DNA of 64,000 nucleotides, from positions 434,001 to 498,000 of the forward strand of contig NZ_CP048433.1 in NCBI RefSeq assembly GCF_010509075.1, written 5' to 3'. Under the pieces are notes generated by a model. It was given only the letters and a program-made list of their open reading frames with translations, did no database searches and was not told where the DNA came from. Source of the stretch: Collinsella aerofaciens ATCC 25986 (GTDB lineage Bacteria; Actinomycetota; Coriobacteriia; Coriobacteriales; Coriobacteriaceae). Both the position numbers and the translations under genes were made by a program. This document shows, piece by piece, positions 44,780 through 54,234 of this stretch. The stretch's first letter is position 1; every line of letters starts with the position of its first letter.

Positions 44780-47581
44780 GTGGCAAACGAGTACAAGCAG
44801 ACGATGAATCTGCCCAAGACCGGTTTTCCCATGCGTGCCGGTCTTTCCAAGTCCGAGCCCAAGCGACTCAAGGACTGGCAGGACAACAAGGTCTACGAGC
44901 AGGTTCTGAAGAAGAACGAGGGTCACAAGAAGTTCGTGCTGCACGACGGTCCTCCGTACGCCAACGGCCCGATTCACATCGGCCATGCCATGAACAAGAT
45001 CTCCAAGGACATGATCAACCGTTACTGGATGATGCAGGGCTATGAGGTTCCCTATGTTCCCGGTTGGGACTGCCATGGCCAGCCGATCGAGCATAAGGTC
45101 GAGGAGAAGCTCGGCACCGAGAAGTTCAACCAGACCTCCACGGCTAAGATCCGTGAGCTTTGCAATAAGTTCGCTGTCGAGAACATCGAGCTGCAGAAGG
45201 CCGGCTTCCGTCGCCTGGGCGTGCTCGGCGATTGGGACAACCCCTATCTGACGCTCTATCACCAGCATGACGCCGCCGACATCGAGGTTTTCAAGGCCAT
45301 GTTCGATAAGGGCATGATCTATCGCGGTCACAAGCCCGTCCACTGGTGCAAGCACTGCCATACCGCACTTGCTGAGGCCGAGATTGAGTACTCCGACGAG
45401 ACGAGCCCGTCCATCTTCGTGCGCTTTGAGATGACCTCCAAGCCCGTCGGCCTCGAGAACTTCGACGGCCCGGTTGACTTTATCATCTGGACGACCACGC
45501 CGTGGACCATCCCCTCCGACCAGGCAGTTTCTCTCAAGCCCGGTGCCGCCTACGTCGCCGTTGAGCACGACGGCCGCGCCGAGGTCATGCTCGAGGACCT
45601 GGCTCCCAAGTGCTGCGAGGAGTTTGGCTGGGAGTACACCCCGGTTGTGGTCGACGGCAAGCCCTATGTGGTTCCCGCCGAGACCTTCCATCACATTCAC
45701 TATAAGCAGCCGATCTTTGACGGTGTTGAGGGCGCGGCACTGTTGGCCGATTACGTCGGTGTCGATGACGGTACCGGTATCGTCCACAACTCGCCCGGTC
45801 ACGGCGTCGACGACTACTTCGCCTGCCTCAAGGAGGGCATCACCGACATTTGCATGCCGGTCGATGACGACGGCAAGTTCTACACCGGCGAGGAGTTTGG
45901 CACCGGCGGCCCCTTCAGCGGCATGGATACCGACGAGGCCAACCCGCACATCATCGAGTTCCTGCGCGAGCGCGGCACCCTGGTCCTCGAGAAGAAGATC
46001 ACGCACAGCTATCCGCACTGCTGGCGCTGCAAGCACCCGGTGCTCTTTCGTGCTACCGACCAGTGGTTCGTCTCGATGGACAAGACCGGTCTGCGCGAGC
46101 AGGCTGGCAAAGAGGTCCGCGAGAACGTCAAGTGGTATCCGGCTCACGCCGCCAACCGCATCGGCGCCATGGTCGAGCAGCGTCCCGACTGGTGCATCAG
46201 CCGTCAGCGCAACTGGGGCGTGCCTATCCCCAGCTACACTTGCGCCGACTGCGGCGAGAAGGTCATGAACGACGCCACGCTCGACGCCGTCATCAAGCTC
46301 TTCCACGAGAAGGGCTCCGACGCCTGGTTCACCGACGCTCCCGAGAGTTACCTGGGCGAGGCTTGCGTTTGCCCCAAGTGTGGCGGCCATCACCTCAAGG
46401 CTGATAAGGACATTCTCGACGTGTGGTGGGACTCCGGCGTGTCCTGGAAGGCCGTCTGCGAGTATCGACCCGAGCTTGAGTACCCGGCTGACGTGTATCT
46501 CGAGGGCTCCGACCAGCATCGCGGTTGGTTCCAGAGCTCGCTGCTCACCTCGGTGGGTGCCAACGGCCATGCTCCGTACAAGGCGGTCGTCTCGCAGGGC
46601 TTCACACTCGATGGTCAGGGCCGCAAGATGTCCAAGTCGCTCGGCAATGTTATTGACCCCAATAAGGTCTGCGACGAGATGGGCGCTGACATCATCCGTC
46701 TGTGGGTTGCCTCCGTCGACACCAGCTCCGACGTCTCCATCGACCATGAGATTCTCGCTCGTACGTCCGATGCCTACCGTCGTTTCCGCAACACGCTGCG
46801 CTTCCTGCTCTCCGAGCTCGAGGGTCAGTTTGAGCCCGAGACCGACGGCGTCGCCTTTGCCGACCTGCTGCCGCTCGACAAGCTCATGGTTGCCCGCCTG
46901 ACTCAGGTTCAGGCCGAGGTCGACGACGCCTACGCCAGCTACGAGTTCCCGCGCGCCTACCGTGCGCTTTATGACTTCGTGGTTACCGAGCTCTCCAACG
47001 TGTACCTCGACGCCCTGAAGGACCGTCTGTACTGCGACAAGCCCGGCTCGCTCGAGCGCCGCAGCGCCCAGACCGTGCTGGCCGAGCTCTTCTCGATGCT
47101 CATGCGCGACCTGCAGCCGATCCTGTCCTATACCGTCGACGAGGCCATGGCATATGCGCCCGCCGGCTGCGTCGATCACCAGAAGTACGCCGCGCTGCTC
47201 GATTGGTACAAGTCGCCCATCACGGTCGACGAGGCCAATGAGTTTGAGGGCGTGCTCGAGGCTTCGCTCGAGCTCCGTAGCGCCGTGACCAAGGCCCTTG
47301 AGGATGCCCGTTCTGCCGGCACCTTCACTAAGAGCCAGCAGGTCCGCGTCAAGGCGGTCGTTCCCGCCGAGATGTACGCGCTGCTGACCGGTGATAAGGC
47401 CGTCGACCTGGCCGAGTTCTACATCGTCTCCGATGTTGAGCTGACCCAGGGCGAGGAGCTCTCCGTTGCCATTGAGGCTGCCGAGGGCGAGTGCTGCGAC
47501 CGTTGCTGGAACTATCGCACCACCGTCGGCGAGTACAACGGCCACGCACATATCTGTAAGCGCTGCGCTGACGCGCTGTAG
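44780..47581 (+). CDS. ileS: Isoleucyl-tRNA synthetase
   Basis: This class I synthetase charges tRNA-Ile and edits valine. The 933-residue protein has PPYANGPIHIGHAMNK with HIGH at 66-69, the CP1 editing domain (WTTTPWTIPSDQA, GTGIVHNSPGHGVDD), DVWWDSGVSW, and KMSKS at 616-620. A C-terminal zinc site CCDRCWNYR followed by CKRC ends the protein. The start is a GTG at 44780 with AAAGGGG upstream. It is the bacterial (ileS1-like) form by its C-terminal zinc finger. Expression is controlled by the upstream T-box. Confidence 0.96.
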   Translation: MANEYKQTMNLPKTGFPMRAGLSKSEPKRLKDWQDNKVYEQVLKKNEGHKKFVLHDGPPYANGPIHIGHAMNKISKDMINRYWMMQGYEVPYVPGWDCHGQPIEHKVEEKLGTEKFNQTSTAKIRELCNKFAVENIELQKAGFRRLGVLGDWDNPYLTLYHQHDAADIEVFKAMFDKGMIYRGHKPVHWCKHCHTALAEAEIEYSDETSPSIFVRFEMTSKPVGLENFDGPVDFIIWTTTPWTIPSDQAVSLKPGAAYVAVEHDGRAEVMLEDLAPKCCEEFGWEYTPVVVDGKPYVVPAETFHHIHYKQPIFDGVEGAALLADYVGVDDGTGIVHNSPGHGVDDYFACLKEGITDICMPVDDDGKFYTGEEFGTGGPFSGMDTDEANPHIIEFLRERGTLVLEKKITHSYPHCWRCKHPVLFRATDQWFVSMDKTGLREQAGKEVRENVKWYPAHAANRIGAMVEQRPDWCISRQRNWGVPIPSYTCADCGEKVMNDATLDAVIKLFHEKGSDAWFTDAPESYLGEACVCPKCGGHHLKADKDILDVWWDSGVSWKAVCEYRPELEYPADVYLEGSDQHRGWFQSSLLTSVGANGHAPYKAVVSQGFTLDGQGRKMSKSLGNVIDPNKVCDEMGADIIRLWVASVDTSSDVSIDHEILARTSDAYRRFRNTLRFLLSELEGQFEPETDGVAFADLLPLDKLMVARLTQVQAEVDDAYASYEFPRAYRALYDFVVTELSNVYLDALKDRLYCDKPGSLERRSAQTVLAELFSMLMRDLQPILSYTVDEAMAYAPAGCVDHQKYAALLDWYKSPITVDEANEFEGVLEASLELRSAVTKALEDARSAGTFTKSQQVRVKAVVPAEMYALLTGDKAVDLAEFYIVSDVELTQGEELSVAIEAAEGECCDRCWNYRTTVGEYNGHAHICKRCADAL

Positions 47582-47611
47582 GTTATGGCGTTCGTAGAAC
47601 GCCATAACCTA
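47579..47611 (+). terminator. Perfect hairpin at the ileS stop codon
   Basis: A 15-bp perfect stem (47579-47593 with 47597-47611), loop GTA, begins in the stop codon. There is no T-run, so it may stabilise the 3' end or act as a weak terminator. Confidence 0.55.
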
Positions 47612-47645
47612 CCGACGCTGCAAACGCCCCTAAGTGGCAATCTGA

Positions 47646-47698
47646 CGTTCAATCGTCGGTCGCGTACCAAAGTACGCTTCCCTCCTCTTTCACGTCAC
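47646..47698. repeat. Dispersed intergenic repeat, copy 2
   Basis: It matches 3709-3762 downstream of guaB (about 36 of 42 core positions, with identical TACCAAAGTACG). In the reverse direction both copies can be read as a short peptide fragment containing YFG-T/M-R-P/A-T, but neither has a start site. Together with hairpins at 47579-47611, 47774-47798 and 47806-47840 this accounts for the 374-base gap before lspA. Confidence 0.7.
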
Positions 47699-47805
47699 CT
47701 TGCTCGCTTAGGGACGTTTTCGCTGTTGGTGACGGCAACGCGGCTTTTCCATTGTTGGAACTAGAGCCTTCTCTTTCGACCAGTGCTCTTAGTCGAAAGC
47801 TATTT

Positions 47806-47840
47806 AGCGACATTCCGTTATTCGGAATGTCGCTTTTGTT
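47806..47840 (+). terminator. Terminator upstream of lspA
   Basis: A 12-bp stem (47806-47817 with 47823-47834) is followed by TTTTGTTTT. A second hairpin (TTTCGAC/GTCGAAA, 47774-47798) lies just before it. Confidence 0.8.
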
Positions 47841-47955
47841 TTGTGCTGGATATTTCGCTTGCGTTGGTGGATATGTCGTGCGCTCTGCTTGTGGCAATAT
47901 AAGATGTTTACTTGTGTTAAACGGAATTCGATGTTCTTGAGGGTAGGGGATTTCT

Positions 47956-48555
47956 TTGGGTCGTACTGGGGTTATGACGCCGCCTTTGGGTTGGCGGCTG
48001 GGTGTTGCTGGTGGTGTGGCACTGGTTGTGCTGCTCGTTGACCAGCTGGCCAAGCTTGCGGTTCGTGCCGTGGGCGACGCTTTACATGTGACTGTTATCC
48101 CCGGTGTGATCGACTTTTTATTTGTCCGCAATATCGGTGCTGCCTTTAGCATGGGCGAGGGGCATGGCATCGCGTTTGCCGTGCTGGCGTTGGCGGTCAT
48201 TATCGCTATCGCCGTGTACCTCGTTCGTGCATCCCAGCTCGCCCATCTTGAGGTTGTGGGCATGGCTATGGTTGCTGGCGGCGCTATCGGCAACGCGATC
48301 GATCGCCTTGTCTTTGGCTTCGTGACCGATTTTATTGCCACCACCTTCATCGACTTCCCCGTCTTTAACGTGGCCGATATCGGCATCACCGTAGGCGTCG
48401 TGCTTGCCCTTATCGGCTACATGTTCTTGAGCCCTGCGGCCCGCGAAGTTGATGCGACTGCCGAGCTCAATGCCCGTGATGAGGCACGCGCCAAGCGCAA
48501 AGCCAAGCAGCGTGGGGAGCGTGCCCGCAAGATCCGCGAAAGGAATGAGCGCTAA
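47956..48555 (+). CDS. lspA: Lipoprotein signal peptidase (signal peptidase II)
   Basis: LspA cleaves signal peptides from diacylglyceryl-modified prolipoproteins in the membrane. The 199-residue protein has four hydrophobic segments and the conserved motifs VDQLAK, RNIGAAFS, GNAIDRL (catalytic Asp116) and VFNVADIGI (catalytic Asp141). A charged Lys/Arg/Glu tail of about 35 residues follows the last membrane segment and is longer than usual. The TTG at 47956 has AGGGG upstream; ATG 47974 is an alternative start. Its stop overlaps the next start. Confidence 0.93.
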   Translation: MGRTGVMTPPLGWRLGVAGGVALVVLLVDQLAKLAVRAVGDALHVTVIPGVIDFLFVRNIGAAFSMGEGHGIAFAVLALAVIIAIAVYLVRASQLAHLEVVGMAMVAGGAIGNAIDRLVFGFVTDFIATTFIDFPVFNVADIGITVGVVLALIGYMFLSPAAREVDATAELNARDEARAKRKAKQRGERARKIRERNER

Positions 48556-49568
48556 TGGCCGACATCCATATTCTTGTTGCCGACGATTGCGCTGGTCAGC
48601 GTCTCGATGCCTATCTGGGCGCCAACGATGGCTGTCCCACGCGCTCTGCCTGCGCGCATCTGATCGAGGGAGGCGCCGTTGCCGTCAACGGTGAGACTTG
48701 TCTCTCTAAAAAGTACGCCGTACGCGCCGGCGACCGCATCTCGGTCGACTTGCCCGAGCCGCACGACCCGACCGACGTGATTCCCGAGGCCATTCCCCTC
48801 GATATCCGCTACGAGGACGACTACCTTATCGTGCTCTCCAAGCAGCGGGGCCTGGTGTGCCATCCCGCCCATGGCCACGAGAGCGGCACCCTTGCGAACG
48901 CTCTGGTCTACCACTGTGGCATCGACCATCTTGGTACCGTGCAGGGTGAGGACCGCCCCGGGATTGTGCATCGTTTGGATCGCGATACCTCGGGTCTCAT
49001 GCTTGCGGCAAAGGACGACGACACCCAGCGCGCGCTCCAAAATCTTATCCGTACACGCACGCTCGACCGTCGTTACATTACGCTCGTTCACGGTCATATC
49101 GCTATGGATGAGGGCACCATTAACACCGGCATTGCCCGTTCTACGCGTGACCGTGTCAAGATGGCGGTATCCGATGATCCCTTTGCGCGCCAAGCCATCA
49201 CGACCTTTAAGGTCCTCGAGCGCTTCGATTCCACACGTTTTGACGACGGCTATACGCTCGTCGAGTGCCACCTGTTTACGGGCCGCACACATCAGATTCG
49301 CGTGCATATGCGCCATATCAACCACGCCTGCGTGGGCGATCCACTTTACGGTAAGTGCGATGCACGCGCCGACCAGGGTCTGACCAGGCAGTTTCTGCAT
49401 TCCTGGCGCGTGGCGTTCGAACATCCCGTGACGGGGGAGCGCATTGAGTGCCGCGACGAGTTGCCGTGGGATCTCGCTGCGGTTCTCGACGATCTGGCTC
49501 CGCGCTCGCTCGGTCGCACTGCCGCCGGCGACGACATCGTCCCGCAGCTCGGCCTGCTCGAAGCCTAG
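48555..49568 (+). CDS. RluA-family 23S rRNA pseudouridine synthase (RluD-like)
   Basis: The 337-residue protein has an N-terminal S4 RNA-binding domain (about 14-70), the catalytic motif HRLDRDTSGLML with the nucleophilic Asp144, and GRTHQIRVHMRHINHACVGDPLYG. The order lspA then an RluA-family synthase is the common one, and such genes are usually called rluD. The exact target uridine is not deducible. Confidence 0.9.
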   Translation: MADIHILVADDCAGQRLDAYLGANDGCPTRSACAHLIEGGAVAVNGETCLSKKYAVRAGDRISVDLPEPHDPTDVIPEAIPLDIRYEDDYLIVLSKQRGLVCHPAHGHESGTLANALVYHCGIDHLGTVQGEDRPGIVHRLDRDTSGLMLAAKDDDTQRALQNLIRTRTLDRRYITLVHGHIAMDEGTINTGIARSTRDRVKMAVSDDPFARQAITTFKVLERFDSTRFDDGYTLVECHLFTGRTHQIRVHMRHINHACVGDPLYGKCDARADQGLTRQFLHSWRVAFEHPVTGERIECRDELPWDLAAVLDDLAPRSLGRTAAGDDIVPQLGLLEA

Positions 49569-49650
49569 CCGGTATTAGGTGGTTTCTTGAACTCGGTAAG
49601 CCTGCGGTAAGATATACGATTGTTTACGTTACGCGTTGCTGGGAGCCTGC

Positions 49651-50946
49651 ATGCTCGCCTTTTTACAAACCAACACACCCATCGTGATCTTCAACCAGAT
49701 TGTCGTCACGCTGCTCACGGTCTGCTTTCTGTACCAGGTGGTCTTCTTTGTCATTGGCGCTCTTCGTGGTGAGGTCGCGCCTCCCAAGGCCAAAAAACTC
49801 CATCGCTATGCCTTTTTTATTGCGGCGCATAATGAGGAGGCCGTGATCGCCAACCTCGTTCGCTCCATCAAGGACCAGGATTATCCGTCCGAGCTCATCG
49901 AGGTTTTCGTGGTCGCCGATGCCTGCACCGACAACACGGCGCAGCTCGCGCGCGAGGCCGGTGCCATTGTTTACGAGCGCAATGACCTGGCCCGCAAGGG
50001 CAAGAGCTGGGTCATGGACTTTGGCTTCGACCGCATTCTCAACGAGTATCCCGACACGTTTGAGGGCTACTTTATCTTCGATGCCGATAACGTTATCTCC
50101 CGCGATTACGTTTCCAAGATGAATGATGCCTTTGACCAGGGCTTCCATGTGGTCACGAGCTATCGCAATTCCAAGAACTTCGGCAGCTCGTGGATCTCGG
50201 CAGCTAATGCCACGTGGTATCTACGCGAGGCGCGCTTCCTCAACAACGCGCGTAATATCTGCAAGACGTCGTGCGCTGTTTCGGGTTCGGGGTACCTTAT
50301 CTCGTCAAGCGTTATCGAGGGCATGCACGGTTGGCAGTTCCACACGCTGACCGAGGACATTCAGTTCACTACGTTCTGCGCTATTCACGGTATTCGCATT
50401 GGCTATGCGCCGGCGGAGTTCTTTGACGAACAGCCCGTGACGTTTAAGGCGTCCTGGAAACAGCGCATGCGCTGGACCAAGGGCTTTTACCAGGTGTTCT
50501 TTACCTACGGTAAGCATCTGGTCAAGTCGACGTTCCGCTATCATCGCTTTGCCGCCTACGACATGTTCATGACGATCGCCCCGGGTATGCTGCTATCGCT
50601 GATCTCGATGCTCGCTAATGCGACGTTCTTGATTGTGGGTGGCCTTTCGCATGGTTTCTTGGCTACCGAAGTCGAGATGCAGGCGTGCGCCGCTTCGCTC
50701 ATTATGACCTTCGCCATGATGTATCAGACCTTCTTTATCCTGGCGCTGCTCACGACTATCTTTGAGTACAAGCACATTCACTGCGCGCAAAAGTGGCGTC
50801 TGGTGACTAACCTGTTTACCTTCCCGATCTTTATGTTCAGCTATATCCCCATCACGGTGGCCGCGCTGTTCCTGAAGGTCGACTGGGTGCCGACGCAGCA
50901 CGCCGTCAACGTTACCCTTGACGAGGTCATGCAAGGCGCCAAATAA
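49651..50946 (+). CDS. Family 2 membrane glycosyltransferase
   Basis: The 431-residue protein has an N-terminal membrane helix (about 8-30) and a GT-A domain with FIAAHNEEAVIANLVRSI and FDADN (D144, D146 for metal/nucleotide-sugar). The processive-type QRMRW (271-275) follows, then three to four C-terminal membrane helices. This layout resembles cellulose/hyaluronan-synthase-like or N-acetylglucosaminyl transferases; product is unknown and no polysaccharide locus adjoins. The ATG at 49651 is preferred (GGGAG 5 bases upstream) over TTG 49636. Confidence 0.87.
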   Translation: MLAFLQTNTPIVIFNQIVVTLLTVCFLYQVVFFVIGALRGEVAPPKAKKLHRYAFFIAAHNEEAVIANLVRSIKDQDYPSELIEVFVVADACTDNTAQLAREAGAIVYERNDLARKGKSWVMDFGFDRILNEYPDTFEGYFIFDADNVISRDYVSKMNDAFDQGFHVVTSYRNSKNFGSSWISAANATWYLREARFLNNARNICKTSCAVSGSGYLISSSVIEGMHGWQFHTLTEDIQFTTFCAIHGIRIGYAPAEFFDEQPVTFKASWKQRMRWTKGFYQVFFTYGKHLVKSTFRYHRFAAYDMFMTIAPGMLLSLISMLANATFLIVGGLSHGFLATEVEMQACAASLIMTFAMMYQTFFILALLTTIFEYKHIHCAQKWRLVTNLFTFPIFMFSYIPITVAALFLKVDWVPTQHAVNVTLDEVMQGAK

Positions 50947-50954
50947 CCACCACC

Positions 50955-50996
50955 AAAACCACCGCAAAGGGGACAGGCACCTTTGTGGTGGTTTTT
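50955..50996. terminator. Hairpin terminator of the GGGGAC family
   Basis: A 16-bp stem AAAACCACCGCAAAGG/CCTTTGTGGTGGTTTT (one G-T pair) has a loop GGACAGGCA and is followed by T. It ends the glycosyltransferase unit. Loop and arms match the hairpin at 43159-43204 in the opposite orientation. Confidence 0.85.
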
Positions 50997-51027
50997 GCTT
51001 TTGCGATGCAGCTCGAGGAGGAGTCCG

Positions 51028-51450
51028 ATGGTCTATATCCCGTTTTGGATTTGCATCTTTGCCGGCGTGGCAATTGATGCCCGAGAGCGACGGTTTCCCA
51101 ATGGGCTTGCCGGCGCATGTGCCGTGACGGCGTTGGCGGGCGTTTGGCTCGACCTCGGTTTGAACACAGCGCTTGACCACGCCGGTCTTGCGGTCATCGT
51201 CTACCTTGGCCTTGTGCTTACCGAGTCGCTCTGGCGTAGAGTTCGCCACGCTCCTGGCATTGGCATGGGGGACGTCAAGGCACTCTTTGCCCTTTGTACC
51301 TTCGATCCCCTGGGCGGCGTTGTCGCGTTTGCGGTTGCGCTCCTGACCCTTGCCGTCGCTTGCCTCATCGCAAAATCGCGCTCCCTGCCATTGCTCCCGT
51401 TTTTAGTGCCGATTTTTGCCATAATCGAGGTCGTGGGCTGCACATTGTAA
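51028..51450 (+). CDS. Small type IV prepilin peptidase (A24 core only)
   Basis: The 140-residue membrane protein has the two catalytic aspartates of family A24: Asp17 in AIDARERRFPN and Asp82 in the GMGDVKAL motif, with about five hydrophobic segments. It lacks the N-terminal Cys-rich methyltransferase domain of classical PilD (about 250 residues), so it probably only cleaves leader peptides, as in Flp/Tad or archaeal-type systems. No pilin or secretion genes are in the window. The SD GAGGAGGA lies upstream of the ATG. Confidence 0.82.
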   Translation: MVYIPFWICIFAGVAIDARERRFPNGLAGACAVTALAGVWLDLGLNTALDHAGLAVIVYLGLVLTESLWRRVRHAPGIGMGDVKALFALCTFDPLGGVVAFAVALLTLAVACLIAKSRSLPLLPFLVPIFAIIEVVGCTL

Positions 51451-51481
51451 CTGATTGCGCATCCTTTTTAAGGAGCATGCC

Positions 51482-52729
51482 ATGGCAACTAATCAAGAAA
51501 CGGCCGTCATTAAGGCGCGCATGGACCGTATTCCTTCGGCGTTGTCGCCCGAGCTGGTCGAGCGCATTTCCGCCGATCGTGCTTCGGGTGCCGTCAACCC
51601 GTATCGTTGCAACGACGATCAGGTCATTCGTCGTATTGATCGCGCTGTCGACAAAGGCACGCTTATGCGTCCGGCCTTTATGCGCGATACCGAAAAGATT
51701 TTGCATCTGCCCGCATACACCCGCTATGCAGGCAAAACGCAGGTCTTCAGTTTTCGCAGCAACGACGACCTGTCACGCCGCGGTCTGCACGTGCAGCTTG
51801 TCTCGCGCATCGCGCGCGATATCGGTCACGCCCTGGGGCTCAACTGCGATCTGATCGAGGCGATTGGCTTAGGCCACGACTTGGGACACACGCCTTTCGG
51901 CCATGCCGGTGAGCGCTTTCTCAACGATATCTATCACGAGCACACCGGGCGCTTCTTTTTCCATAACGTGCAGTCTGTCCGCGTGCTCGATGCGCTGTAT
52001 GGCCGCAACGTGTCGCTCCAGACGCTTGATGGCGTGCTGTGCCATAACGGCGAGTACGAGCAACGCGTGTTTGAGCTTTCGGACATGGGTTCCTTTGACC
52101 AGTTCGATCAGACGGTTGAGGACTGTATTGCCAAGGGCTATAGCGCAATTGAGCACCTGCGTCCCATGACGCTCGAAGGCTGTGTGGTCCGCATCTCGGA
52201 TATCCTTGCCTACGTCGGTCGTGACCGTCAGGATGCGATCGCGGCGGGCCTGCTTTCGCCCGACGCTTTTGATGATGGCCGGGGCGGTGCCTACAACAGT
52301 TGGATCCTCACGCATGCCTCCATCGATATCGTTGAGCACAGCTATGGTAAGCCGCGCATCGAGATGAGCGAGGACCTGTTTGAGGAAATTCGCCGAGCCA
52401 AGCGCGAGAACTACGAGAAGATCTATAGCAAGGGCGGTATCGAAGGCGATTCCGAGGCGGAGCTGCGCGAGGCGTTCGTAAAGCTCTACGACCGTTGCCT
52501 GCGGGATCTAAACAGTGGTGACGAGTCCTCTTACATCTTTAAGCACCATATTTCGCGCATTGAGCAGCAGCTTTCCTACTACGACCGCACCTATGCCTGG
52601 CGGGACGACAAGGATCAAGCCGTAGTGGATTATATCGCGAGCATGACGGACGGTTATTTCTGCGAGCTGACGAGCAGGCTGTTCCCTGGTCTGGAGTTTC
52701 CGCACCGTACCTATATTAACGAACGGTAG
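51482..52729 (+). CDS. Deoxyguanosinetriphosphate triphosphohydrolase-like HD protein
   Basis: The 415-residue protein belongs to the dGTPase-like branch of the HD superfamily, which hydrolyses dNTPs to deoxynucleosides plus triphosphate. RLHVQLVSRIARDIG-like sequence precedes the metal site GLGHDLGHTPFGHAGE with H132-D133. Conserved HNGE and a later Asp in VRISDILAYVGRD complete the site. The ATG at 51482 has AAGGAG 6 bases upstream. It lies just before rarA, another genome-integrity gene. Confidence 0.87.
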   Translation: MATNQETAVIKARMDRIPSALSPELVERISADRASGAVNPYRCNDDQVIRRIDRAVDKGTLMRPAFMRDTEKILHLPAYTRYAGKTQVFSFRSNDDLSRRGLHVQLVSRIARDIGHALGLNCDLIEAIGLGHDLGHTPFGHAGERFLNDIYHEHTGRFFFHNVQSVRVLDALYGRNVSLQTLDGVLCHNGEYEQRVFELSDMGSFDQFDQTVEDCIAKGYSAIEHLRPMTLEGCVVRISDILAYVGRDRQDAIAAGLLSPDAFDDGRGGAYNSWILTHASIDIVEHSYGKPRIEMSEDLFEEIRRAKRENYEKIYSKGGIEGDSEAELREAFVKLYDRCLRDLNSGDESSYIFKHHISRIEQQLSYYDRTYAWRDDKDQAVVDYIASMTDGYFCELTSRLFPGLEFPHRTYINER

Positions 52730-52783
52730 TTCGTATTAATTCGGTATACTGTTAGTGGAAAACGTTTTTGATTGATGCACGGG

Positions 52784-54139
52784 ATGGCTATGGACGACCT
52801 TTTTTCTGCCTCGACGCGCGAGCGTTCCTTTAAAAATGCGCCGCTCGCGGTGCGCATGCGACCCAATTCGCTCGACGAGTACGTGGGCCAGCAAAAGGCC
52901 GTCGGTAAGGGTTCATGGCTGCGTGCCGCGATCGAGCACGACGTGCTTTCGAGCGTGATTCTGTACGGGCCTGCCGGTACGGGCAAGACGACGCTGGCCC
53001 ACATTATCGCCAACCATACCAAGAGCGAGTTTGTCGAGGTCAGCGCCGTCACGGGTACCGTGAAGGACCTGCGTCGCGTGATTGATGAGGCCAAGACGCG
53101 CCTGAATACGTACGACCGCCGCACCATTCTATTCATCGATGAGATTCACCGCTTCTCTAAGTCGCAGCAGGATGCCCTGCTGCATGCAGTTGAGAACCGT
53201 ACCGTCATTATGATTGGCGCTACGACGGAGAACCCGTACTTCGAGGTCAACTCGGCACTGCTCTCACGTGGTCGCGTCGTGGAGCTTGAGCATCTGAAGG
53301 ATGAGGATATCGCCACGCTTATTGAACGTGCGCTTGAGGCGCCGCAGGGCTTGAACGGTAAGTTCTCGGCCGATGAGGATACGGCCAAGACCATTTGTAC
53401 GCTGGCTGCGGGTGATGCACGCTCGGCCCTGACGACACTTGAGCTGGCGAGCGAGATTGCCGTCACGCGTCCCGATACCGAGGGAACGCCAGCGCCGGCG
53501 GCGGGGGAGCGCTATCCCATCACCGTGGATGACGTAAAGATTGCCAACCCGCGTCGCGGCTTTACGTATGACAAAAACGGCGACATGCACTACGACATCA
53601 TCAGTGCGTTCATCAAGTCCATGCGCGGTAGCGACCCCGATGCCACGGTCTACTGGCTTGCGCGCATGATCGATGCGGGGGAGGATCCCAAGTTTATCGC
53701 CCGCCGCATCATGATTCATGCTTCCGAGGATGTTGGCAATGCCGATCCGCAGGCGCTTCTGGTGGCACATGCCGCGTTTAAGTCTGCCGAGGTCATCGGC
53801 TATCCAGAGTGCCGCATTAACCTGGCTCAGGCTGCACTCTATGTGTGCTTGGCGCCTAAATCCAACGCGTGCGAGGCTTCGATCGATGCGGCGCTGGCCG
53901 ACATCCATTCTAGTGGGCTTCGCGAGGTGCCGAGTTATCTGCGCGATCGCCATCGCCCAGGCAGCGATGAATACGGTGTGTATAAGTATCCACATGATTA
54001 TCCCGAAGGCTGGGTCGATCAGCGCTATTTGCCCGAGGGACTGGAGCGCGGCGCATTCTGGCAGCCTGCCGGCCGCGGTTGGGAAGAGTGGCGCGTAGAG
54101 CAAAGCGAACGCGACCGCAGCGGTAACGCGCCCAAGTAG
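52784..54139 (+). CDS. rarA: Replication-associated recombination protein A (RarA/MgsA)
   Basis: RarA is a AAA+ ATPase acting at stalled replication forks. The protein (about 451 residues) has MRPNSLDEYVGQQ, Walker A GPAGTGKTT near 62-70, the Walker B DEIHRFSKSQQDALL, and GATTENPYFEVNSALLSR (sensor and Arg finger). The C-terminal tetramerisation part contains RRIMIHASEDVGNADP and YKYPHD. Several in-frame ATGs (52775, 52784, 52790) and a weak SD leave the start uncertain. A TATACT at 52745-52750 may be its -10. Confidence 0.92.
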   Translation: MAMDDLFSASTRERSFKNAPLAVRMRPNSLDEYVGQQKAVGKGSWLRAAIEHDVLSSVILYGPAGTGKTTLAHIIANHTKSEFVEVSAVTGTVKDLRRVIDEAKTRLNTYDRRTILFIDEIHRFSKSQQDALLHAVENRTVIMIGATTENPYFEVNSALLSRGRVVELEHLKDEDIATLIERALEAPQGLNGKFSADEDTAKTICTLAAGDARSALTTLELASEIAVTRPDTEGTPAPAAGERYPITVDDVKIANPRRGFTYDKNGDMHYDIISAFIKSMRGSDPDATVYWLARMIDAGEDPKFIARRIMIHASEDVGNADPQALLVAHAAFKSAEVIGYPECRINLAQAALYVCLAPKSNACEASIDAALADIHSSGLREVPSYLRDRHRPGSDEYGVYKYPHDYPEGWVDQRYLPEGLERGAFWQPAGRGWEEWRVEQSERDRSGNAPK

Positions 54140-54234
54140 GTCATTGGCACCTCGCACATTCCCTTTGGGTATCTTTCCCCTTCTTTGGGGTAACATGAAA
54201 AACGTCTGTATTTCGATTCCTTTGGGAGGATTGT

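Noticed and set aside
44660-47605. 981-codon open frame antisense to ileS
   Set aside because: Shadow of ileS; it even crosses the T-box terminator region.
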